The notes beneath the pieces were generated by a model. It saw only the letters and a program-made list of their open reading frames with translations. It was not told the origin of the DNA and did no database searches. From Polyangiaceae bacterium (GTDB lineage: Bacteria; Myxococcota_A; Polyangia; Polyangiales; Polyangiaceae), in the NCBI GenBank assembly GCA_025934595.1, contig JAICXU010000044.1, positions 1 through 10,543 of the forward strand: a stretch of 10,543 nt of DNA, given 5' to 3'. The position numbers were made by a program, and so were the translations under genes. Shown in pieces: positions 1 through 5,422 of this stretch (its first letter is position 1; each line of letters opens with the position of its first letter).

Positions 1-37
1 ATCACCTCTGTCAACAATCCCACTTCTTCGGTTCCCG

Positions 38-51
38 CCCCCCCCCCCCCC
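38..51. repeat. Homopolymer run of 14 C
   Basis: Fourteen consecutive C on the plus strand (G on the minus strand), followed by gtgcgc and then five G. The last five C and the five G (58-62) could pair as a short stem. Runs of this length slip easily in replication and in sequencing, so its exact length is uncertain. It is not inside a recognised gene, so length change would not shift a reading frame seen here. Confidence 0.95.
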
Positions 52-93
52 GTGCGCGGGGGCCGCCCGCCACGCCTGCCCCCCGGCTTGTGG

Positions 94-114
94 GGCGGGG
101 CCCCCGGCCCCGCC
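94..114 (-). terminator. GC hairpin, possible transcription end signal
   Basis: A perfect inverted repeat: arms of nine bases (ggcggggcc and ggccccgcc) separated by three C. It lies about 60 bases past the stop codon of the glutaredoxin-like gene, at the end of a run of genes that all point this way. No T-rich tract follows it on the minus strand, so it is not a textbook intrinsic terminator. It could still stall or protect the 3' end of the message, or may simply reflect the extreme composition of the stretch. Confidence 0.35.
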
Positions 115-121
115 GCCTCGC

Positions 122-151
122 CCCCCACGGCCCCCCCGCGGCGGGTGGGGG
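122..151. repeat. Inverted repeat, 7-bp arms
   Basis: The arm cccccac at 122-128 is the reverse complement of gtggggg at 145-151, with a 16-base G/C loop between them. In this composition such a match is not very improbable by chance. It sits between the last stop codon and the stronger 94-114 hairpin, so it may be part of the same 3' structure. Confidence 0.5.
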
Positions 152-175
152 CACCCCTCTTCATTCTTCGTGCTT

Positions 176-919
176 CTACAGGGCGGTGCCGAGCGCTTGA
201 TCGATCTCGGCGGCGTTGAATCCCACCATCACTTTTCCGTGCACGTCGATGACGGGGATCGATCCCGACGGGAGGCCTGCTTGCCGCAATTTTCCCTGCA
301 TTTCGCGGGCGGTGACGGCGTCCTTTTCGATGTCCTTGTCGACGAACGGAACGTTCTTCTTGCGGAGATAGGCCTCCGCCTCGTGGCACGCGCCGCACCA
401 AGACGCGCCGTAGATGATGACGGTCGGATGCGCGGTGTTCACGGGATCTGTGCCGCTGCCGACGTTTTCAGGCTGCTGATTGCCGGCAATGGCGGTGGGC
501 ACCGTGGTCGTGGGACCGCCGTCGTCGGCGAGCGTGGGCAGCTTTCCTTGGCGGCGATCGAGCGCGATCTTGTCGAAGTCGGCGAGCGTCGCGACCTTGA
601 CGGGATAATTTCCGCCGGGCCCCGGCGATCGCAAATCGGCTATGAAAATGCGGTCGGCGTGCGTGCCGTCTTCGCGACCGGGATCGACGACGCGCACGAT
701 GTCGCGGCCGGCCATGGGAACGTCGGCCGCTTTTTGCTCGACGTGGAAGTCGCCCTTCGCGTCGATCCACGTGAAGAGAAATCCTTCGGTGGCGTCGCTC
801 ACCGCGAACGGCGGCGCGGTGTCGGCCACGGCCACCGTCTTTTTCTTGCAGCCCGGCGTCATCGCCGCGAACGCGATCAAAAACACGGCAAAAACGCGGA
901 ACGCGATGCTGCGATTCAC
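176..919 (-). CDS. Predicted lipoprotein with C-terminal glutaredoxin-like domain
   Basis: This encodes a 247-residue protein. I chose a GTG start at 919 rather than the longer frame opening at 1018: it is preceded by GAGG (927-930, 7-base spacing), overlaps the upstream stop codon by 4 bases, and gives a clean export signal. Residues 5-19 are hydrophobic and end in TPGC, so Cys24 is the likely lipidated residue, followed by three Lys. Residues 45-68 (FTWIDAKGDFHVEQ) resemble the short DUF4124 domain of envelope proteins. A linker rich in Thr, Pro and Gly (about 134-164) leads to a glutaredoxin/thioredoxin fold at 165-245, with active site WCGAC (Cys175, Cys178) and the cis-Pro loop SIPVID (Pro222). 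Family knowledge: CxxC glutaredoxins reduce disulfides or mixed disulfides. Inference: it acts on envelope thiols from the membrane surface. The redox partner is not visible. It could instead be a thioredoxin-like protein. Confidence 0.88.
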   Translation of the reverse strand: MNRSIAFRVFAVFLIAFAAMTPGCKKKTVAVADTAPPFAVSDATEGFLFTWIDAKGDFHVEQKAADVPMAGRDIVRVVDPGREDGTHADRIFIADLRSPGPGGNYPVKVATLADFDKIALDRRQGKLPTLADDGGPTTTVPTAIAGNQQPENVGSGTDPVNTAHPTVIIYGASWCGACHEAEAYLRKKNVPFVDKDIEKDAVTAREMQGKLRQAGLPSGSIPVIDVHGKVMVGFNAAEIDQALGTAL

Positions 920-2844
920 GATTCTTCCTCGGATAGACGTGCCCACTCGCTCATCATTGCATCGACCCGCTTCGTGAGAGCTTGCTCCGCTTTTGCCATT
1001 TGCGCGAGCTTCTCCCAATTTCCCTGCGGATCTTCGCGTAGGTCGGCCCGGAGGCGGGCGAGCTCTTTTTCCGCGGATGCGATGGTCTGTTCGAGCTCGA
1101 CGACACGGCGCTTTTTCTTCTCCTTCTCGCGCGCAGCGAGCCGCTGCGCTTCGAACGACGCGCGCCCCTGCGCTTCGTCCTTCGGCGGAGGGCGCACGCT
1201 CTCTTTCTTCTTCTGCGACGGCATCGGCGGAAAATCGTCGACCTTCGGCGCGTGCGCCGCGACGAAATCGCGGAATCCGCCTTGGTAGATCTCCACCTTG
1301 CCGTCACGCACGCTCACGATGCGCGTGGTCGTCGTCTCGAGAAATCGGCGGTCGTGCGAGACCAAAATCACGGTGCCGTCGAAGCCCAAGATCGCTTCTT
1401 CGAGGATTTCGGCGGCGGGAATGTCGAGATGATTCGTGGGCTCGTCGAGAAAGAGAAGGTTGCGCGGCTCGAGGAGGAGCTTCGCGAGCGAGAGCCGTGA
1501 TCGCTCTCCACCCGAAAATCCAGCCACTTTGCGGAGCGGATCGTCTCCCCAAAAACGAAAGCGTGCGAGGTATTGGCGCGCGGATTCGACCGTGAAATCG
1601 CCGCGAATGGTGCGCACCTCGTCGACGGCGGTGAGATTCGGATTCAGCTCGCCGAGATGTTGATCGAAATAACCTTCCTGCAGGTTCGTGCCGCGTTTGA
1701 TCTGTCCGCGATCCTCGGGCGCGCCGCGTCCGGCGAGCAGCTTGAGGAGCGTGGATTTTCCCGATCCGTTCGGTCCGACGACACCGATGCGCTCGCCGCG
1801 TCGAAGCAAGATCTCGACGCCCGAAAAAAGCGTGCGGCCTCCGCGCGACGCTTCGAGATTCTTGCAATCGAGCACGATGTCGCCCGACCGATTCGCGGGC
1901 GCGAAGCGAAATGCGATGCGCTCGGCGACCGCCCACACGTCTTCGGGCTTGTCGACGCGATCGAGCTTTTCGAGCATTTTTCGGCGGCTTTGGGCCTGTT
2001 TCGTCTTTTGGCCGGCGATGTTCTTGCGGATGAAATCTTGGGTCTTGTCGATGAACGCTTGTTGCCGCTCGAGGAGCGCGCGCTCGCGGGCGAGATCCTC
2101 TTCGCGAGCGACGGCGTAGTCGGAGTACTTGAGCGGGTAGATGCGAACGTCGCGCGATCCGAGCTCGAGCGTTTTGGGGCACGCGCGATCGAGAAATGCG
2201 CGGTCGTGCGAGACGAGGATGACGCCGCCGCGGTACTTGATCAAAAAATCCTCGAGCCAGTCGATCGTGTCGAGATCGAGGTGGTTCGTGGGCTCGTCGA
2301 GCATCAAGAGGTCGGCTTCTTGGGCAAGGACGACGCCGAGATTGAGCCGGCCGCGCTCGCCACCGGAGAGAGAGGCGACCGGGCGCGCGAGATCTTTTTC
2401 CGAGAAACCGAGCTTCATCGCGAGCATCGAGACGTGGCGCTCGAGCTCGTCGCCGCGTGCGATGTGATAGCGGTCGCTCACGTCGGCGAGCTGCGAGAGC
2501 GCTCGTGTAGAGCCGCTGGCCGCCTCGTGTTGCGCGCGTGAAAGCTCGGCGCGCAAATCGACGATCTCCCGAAAGCCCGATAAAAACGCGCCCAAAACGT
2601 CGCCTTGCGCGGCGACCTCGTGCGATTGCCGGTAGTACGCGACCTTCGCGTCCTTCTTGATGACCGCGGTGCCGGCATCGGGCTCGAGCTCTCCGGCGAT
2701 GAGGCGCAGCAACGTGGATTTGCCCGCGCCGTTCGGCGCCACGACGGCGACGCGTTCACCTGGCGAGAGATTGAACGTGACGTCCTCGAAGAGCGTGCCG
2801 CCCGCGTAACCGAAACGAAGATTCGATACTTGAAGAAGAAACAT
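916..2844 (-). CDS. ABC-F family ATPase (YdiF/YheS/Uup-like), translation factor type
   Basis: A 642-residue protein with two ATPase domains and no membrane segments. Domain 1 has Walker A APNGAGKST (36-44), signature LSGGER (159-164), Walker B LLMLDE (179-184) and switch His213. The charged helical linker between the domains (about 243-305) contains QAQSRRKMLEKLDRVDKP, the segment that in this family reaches towards the P-site tRNA. Domain 2 has Walker A GPNGSGKST (357-365), signature FSGGER (443-448), Walker B LLFLDE (463-468) and His497. A Pro/Lys-rich hinge (about 539-560) leads to a C-terminal helical hairpin (about 563-640), as in Uup and YdiF. All catalytic motifs are intact. Family knowledge: ABC-F proteins bind the ribosomal E site and relieve stalled translation; a few give antibiotic resistance. 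I see nothing marking this as a resistance type. The start lies 9 bases after the upstream stop and fits the start of the fold, though no strong ribosome binding site is visible. Confidence 0.95.
   Translation of the reverse strand: MFLLQVSNLRFGYAGGTLFEDVTFNLSPGERVAVVAPNGAGKSTLLRLIAGELEPDAGTAVIKKDAKVAYYRQSHEVAAQGDVLGAFLSGFREIVDLRAELSRAQHEAASGSTRALSQLADVSDRYHIARGDELERHVSMLAMKLGFSEKDLARPVASLSGGERGRLNLGVVLAQEADLLMLDEPTNHLDLDTIDWLEDFLIKYRGGVILVSHDRAFLDRACPKTLELGSRDVRIYPLKYSDYAVAREEDLARERALLERQQAFIDKTQDFIRKNIAGQKTKQAQSRRKMLEKLDRVDKPEDVWAVAERIAFRFAPANRSGDIVLDCKNLEASRGGRTLFSGVEILLRRGERIGVVGPNGSGKSTLLKLLAGRGAPEDRGQIKRGTNLQEGYFDQHLGELNPNLTAVDEVRTIRGDFTVESARQYLARFRFWGDDPLRKVAGFSGGERSRLSLAKLLLEPRNLLFLDEPTNHLDIPAAEILEEAILGFDGTVILVSHDRRFLETTTTRIVSVRDGKVEIYQGGFRDFVAAHAPKVDDFPPMPSQKKKESVRPPPKDEAQGRASFEAQRLAAREKEKKKRRVVELEQTIASAEKELARLRADLREDPQGNWEKLAQMAKAEQALTKRVDAMMSEWARLSEEES
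924..930 (-). promoter_or_regulatory. Ribosome binding site for the glutaredoxin-like lipoprotein
   Basis: The minus strand reads GAGGAAG, then AATC, then the GTG start. It lies inside the final Ser-Glu-Glu-Glu-Ser codons of the ABC-F gene. The GTG overlaps that gene's TGA as GTGA, a typical arrangement for translational coupling. This site decides the start against the longer alternative. Confidence 0.7.
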
Positions 2845-2853
2845 TTCGAGTCG

Positions 2854-4239
2854 TCAGACGATTTGCTGGAGCGCGAGAGCGGCATCCGCGAGCGTCGATT
2901 TTTCGTCGGGCGGTTGTCGGAGGAGCTTTTCGATTTTCGGCATCTTCGCGATCGCCTCGTCGAGCTCGAGGTCGGAGCCCTTCGTGTACGCGCCCAGGGT
3001 GACGAGATCGCGCTTCGCTTCGTAATGCGAGAGCAGGCCGCGCAGCTTACGAGCGGCGTCGACATGCGCGGGCGAGACGACGGAATCCATCACGCGCGAG
3101 AGCGATGCGGTGACGTCGACGGCGGGAAATCGTCCGCGTTCGGCGATGGTGCGGCTCAAGACGACGTGACCGTCGAGCACGCCGCGCACCTCGTCGGCGA
3201 CGGGCTCGTCGATGTCGTTGCCTTCGACGAGGACGGTGTAGATCGCGGTGATCGAGCCTGTTTTCCCTTGTCCGGCGCGCTCGAGCAGGCGCGGAAGCAT
3301 CGCGAATGCGCTCGGCGGAAATCCGCGGCGAGTGGGCGGCTCACCCGCGGCGAGCCCCACCTCGCGTTGGGCGCGGGCGACGCGCGTGATCGAGTCGACG
3401 AGGAGCATCACGCGGGCGCCGCGATCGCGGAAATATTCTGCGTACGCGGTGGCGACTTGCGCGGCGCGGAGACGCTCGAGCGCGGAAGCGTCGCTCGTCG
3501 CGACGACGACGATGCTGCGCGAGCGGCCCTCTTTGCCGAGAGCACGCTCGAGAAATTCGCCCACCTCGCGCCCGCGTTCGCCGACGAGACCGACGACGAC
3601 GACGTCCGCGGCGACTCCGCGCGCCACGCAGCCGAGGAGCGTGCTCTTGCCGACGCCCGATCCCGAGAAAAGGCCGATGCGTTGTCCTTCGCCGAGCGTG
3701 CAGCATGCATCGATCGCACGGACGCCGGTCTCGAGGGCACGCGAGACGGGTCGGCGCTCGAGCGCGCGCGGTGGATCGCGGTCGACGGGAATTTCTTCGC
3801 CATCGGTGATGGCGCCCTTGCCGTCGATGGGGCGGCCGAGGCCGTCGACGATGCGGCCGAGAAGCGATGGCGAGGCGCATACGACGAGCGGGCTCCCCGT
3901 CGAAACGACCTCGTCGTCGGGGCCGACGCCGGTGAGAGAGCCGAGCGGCATCCCGATCGCGATGCCCTCCGCAAACGCGACGACCTCGCAGGGCAATTCT
4001 CCGGAGCGGCGGCGCACGTGGACGACGTCGCCGATGCGCACGCCGGGCAGCGCGAAGCGAAGGGAAATTCCCGTCACGCCGAGCACACGACCAGTCGCGC
4101 GCACGGTGGTCGTGCCGGCGAGCTTTGCTTTCAGGGCCTCGATGTCCACGTCGATGGATGAAAGCGCGCCTGTGTACGGCGCGTCCAGTCGGTTCTTACT
4201 TGCTCGTCGCCGCGTGTTTGCGCGAAGCCGCATCTGCAT
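2854..4239 (-). CDS. FliI/SctN-family flagellar or type III secretion ATPase
   Basis: A 461-residue protein, close to the usual FliI length (about 450). Residues 43-115 form the beta-barrel N-domain. The core has Walker A SGSGVGKST (192-200), the catalytic-Glu motif GERGREV (Glu221), Walker B VMLLVD (277-282), the family hallmark GEPPTRRGFPPSAFA (299-313), and later DEPVADEVRGVLDGH. These separate it from F1/V1 subunits and Rho. Family knowledge: it forms a hexamer at the inner-membrane export gate and unfolds or releases substrates from chaperones. No FliH/SctL, gate, rod or needle gene is present here, so its machine is elsewhere or it works alone. The ATG start has GGAGG five bases upstream and overlaps dnaJ by 44 bases. 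The first 18 residues are Arg-rich, and a later CTG (4188) or GTG (4149) start is possible. Confidence 0.92.
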   Translation of the reverse strand: MQMRLRANTRRRASKNRLDAPYTGALSSIDVDIEALKAKLAGTTTVRATGRVLGVTGISLRFALPGVRIGDVVHVRRRSGELPCEVVAFAEGIAIGMPLGSLTGVGPDDEVVSTGSPLVVCASPSLLGRIVDGLGRPIDGKGAITDGEEIPVDRDPPRALERRPVSRALETGVRAIDACCTLGEGQRIGLFSGSGVGKSTLLGCVARGVAADVVVVGLVGERGREVGEFLERALGKEGRSRSIVVVATSDASALERLRAAQVATAYAEYFRDRGARVMLLVDSITRVARAQREVGLAAGEPPTRRGFPPSAFAMLPRLLERAGQGKTGSITAIYTVLVEGNDIDEPVADEVRGVLDGHVVLSRTIAERGRFPAVDVTASLSRVMDSVVSPAHVDAARKLRGLLSHYEAKRDLVTLGAYTKGSDLELDEAIAKMPKIEKLLRQPPDEKSTLADAALALQQIV

Positions 4240-5356
4240 CGCGGCCTCCGTCGAGCTCCGCGTCGAGCTCCTGCAAAAGCGCCTTCGCCTTGTCGCTCAA
4301 ATTTTTGGGGACGTCGACCTGCACGACGACCACGAGTGATCCACGACCGCGTCCATCGAGCCGCGGAATGCCACGCCCCTTCAACGTAATGACCGCACCA
4401 GGTTGTGTGCCCGGCGCGAGCTTGATCGTGTGCACGAGCGTTTTTTTCGACTTCGGCTCCTCGCACGCCTTCTCGACTTTTTTCTCTTCGTCGGGCTCGA
4501 GCGCGGGGACTTGGATCTCGCCGCCGAGCGCCGCGTTCGCGAAGGAAATGTGCGCGCGCGTCACGACGTCGACGCCGTCGCGCTCGAATCGCGGATCTTC
4601 TTCGACGTCGATCTCGACGTAGAGATCGCCCGCGCCGTGAGGGCTCGCGATGCCCTGCCCTTGCACGCGCAAGCGTTGGCCTGCGTCGACGCCGGGCGGA
4701 AATGTGACGAGGACCTTTCGCGCTTTGACGACGGCGCCTTCGCCTTTGCACGATTTGCACGGCGACTTGATGACACCGCCGCGACCGTGGCACTTCGGGC
4801 ACGGCCCCGAAAACATCACGAAGCCGCGCTGGCTCGAGACTTGGCCGCTGCCTCGACAATTCGCACACGACTCCGGTTTCGATCCGGGCGCTGCGCCGTT
4901 GCCTCCGCATTCGTCGCAACGCGCGGGCGCTTCGACGACGACCTCGCGTTTGCAACCGAACGCTGCTTCGCGCAGCGAGAGCCGTGACTGCACGCGCAAG
5001 TCGGCGCCGCGTCTCGTTCGATTTCCGGCGAAGCCACCGAAGCCTCCGCCACCGAACAAGTCGCTGAAGAGATCTTGCATGTGGGAGAACACGTCTCCCA
5101 TGTTCGCGCCGAATCCCGCGCCGCCTTCGAGGCCGGCGTGCCCGAATTGATCGTAGACGGTGCGCTTCTGATCGTCGGAGAGAACCTGGTAGGCCTCGTT
5201 CACTTCCTTGAACGCGCACTCGGCTTGCGGGTTGCCCGGGTTCCGATCGGGATGATTTTTGAGCGCTTCACGCTTGTACGCCTTCCGAATGTCGTCGGGC
5301 GAGGCGTCCTTGTTGCAACCGAGGACTGAGTAGTAGCAGCGCTTCGCAGACGACAT
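4196..5356 (-). CDS. dnaJ: Type I DnaJ (Hsp40) co-chaperone
   Basis: A 386-residue protein with full type I architecture: J domain (about 7-72) with the HPD tripeptide at 35-37, which triggers ATP hydrolysis by DnaK; a Gly/Phe-rich segment (75-111); a zinc domain with four CxxCxGxG repeats at 147, 164, 186 and 200; and two substrate-binding beta domains (about 208-365). All eight zinc cysteines are present. An oddity is an insertion of about 20 charged residues (287-307, containing EEKKVEKACEE and Cys298) in the second beta domain, where most DnaJ proteins have a tight turn. No dnaK or grpE is adjacent, so it may be a second, specialised copy rather than the main housekeeping DnaJ. It opens the four-gene run. 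No good ribosome binding site precedes the ATG, but the J domain begins almost at once and no earlier in-frame start was found. The symbol denotes the family. Confidence 0.95.
   Translation of the reverse strand: MSSAKRCYYSVLGCNKDASPDDIRKAYKREALKNHPDRNPGNPQAECAFKEVNEAYQVLSDDQKRTVYDQFGHAGLEGGAGFGANMGDVFSHMQDLFSDLFGGGGFGGFAGNRTRRGADLRVQSRLSLREAAFGCKREVVVEAPARCDECGGNGAAPGSKPESCANCRGSGQVSSQRGFVMFSGPCPKCHGRGGVIKSPCKSCKGEGAVVKARKVLVTFPPGVDAGQRLRVQGQGIASPHGAGDLYVEIDVEEDPRFERDGVDVVTRAHISFANAALGGEIQVPALEPDEEKKVEKACEEPKSKKTLVHTIKLAPGTQPGAVITLKGRGIPRLDGRGRGSLVVVVQVDVPKNLSDKAKALLQELDAELDGGRDADAASRKHAATSK
4245..4249 (-). promoter_or_regulatory. Ribosome binding site of the secretion ATPase, inside dnaJ
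   Basis: The minus strand reads GGAGG, then CCGCG, then ATG. The site lies within dnaJ codons for Asp-Gly-Gly-Arg-Asp, so ribosomes would start the ATPase before finishing DnaJ. It is the best sequence support for the 4239 start, since the later candidate starts at 4188 and 4149 have no such motif. Confidence 0.55.
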
Positions 5357-5376
5357 GTGCCGCTCGAATGAGGAGG

Positions 5377-5405
5377 ATCCTAGCGTGGAGGCGAACTCAA
5401 GTTAA
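5377..5405 (-). promoter_or_regulatory. Possible sigma-70-like promoter for the dnaJ operon
   Basis: On the minus strand TTAACT (5400-5405) and TAGGAT (5377-5382) are separated by exactly 17 bases. Each matches four of six positions of the TTGACA/TATAAT consensus. Transcription would begin about 14 bases before the dnaJ ATG. The 66-base gap is visibly more AT-rich than the surroundings, as promoters in GC-rich genomes often are. No CIRCE heat-shock element was seen. Four-of-six matches are common by chance. Confidence 0.3.
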
Positions 5406-5416
5406 GTCGATGACTT
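5404..5416. repeat. Small inverted repeat just upstream of the putative dnaJ promoter
   Basis: The plus strand has aagtc, gat, gactt: five-base arms around three bases. It overlaps the candidate -35 element by two bases and lies just after the stop codon of the coiled-coil gene. It could be a small operator or a weak 3' hairpin. It is too short, and lacks the T-tract, to be called a terminator. Confidence 0.35.
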
Positions 5417-5422
5417 GGGCTG

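Larger units (their letters stand above)
1..175. other. GC-extreme non-coding region downstream of the operon
   Basis: No convincing gene lies here. The first 35 or so bases are of mixed composition; the rest, to about position 156, is almost pure G and C. It holds a run of 14 C, a perfect 9-bp hairpin and a looser 7-bp inverted repeat, annotated separately. It follows directly after the stop codon of the last gene of the minus-strand operon, so structure here would form at the 3' end of that transcript. Whether another gene begins or ends to the left of position 1 cannot be seen. Such a sequence is also prone to sequencing and assembly error, so individual bases should be trusted less here than elsewhere. 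Confidence 0.7.

Noticed and set aside
920..1018. Longer N-terminus for the glutaredoxin-like protein, starting at 1018
   Set aside because: It would overlap the ABC-F gene by about 100 bases and bury the lipoprotein signal 33 residues inside. The GTG at 919 has a good ribosome binding site and gives a proper signal.
170..1288. Open frame of 372 codons on the plus strand, opposite the glutaredoxin-like gene and the ABC-F end
   Set aside because: It spans two minus-strand genes with clear domains and shows no domain of its own; its Ser/Arg-rich tail is typical of antisense reading.
916..2844. ABC-F gene as an antibiotic resistance determinant
   Set aside because: Resistance ABC-F proteins usually carry a distinctive long linker loop; this linker resembles housekeeping YdiF/YheS types and the context is not a resistance island.
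3592..3603. Four tandem GAC units on the plus strand
   Set aside because: On the minus strand they are GTC codons for consecutive valines in a core beta strand of the ATPase, so they reflect protein sequence and codon preference, not a repeat element.
2605..4161. Open frame of 518 codons on the plus strand, opposite the secretion ATPase
   Set aside because: Its translation is low-complexity, rich in Asp, Arg, Gly and Ala, while the minus strand encodes an unmistakable FliI/SctN protein across the same bases.
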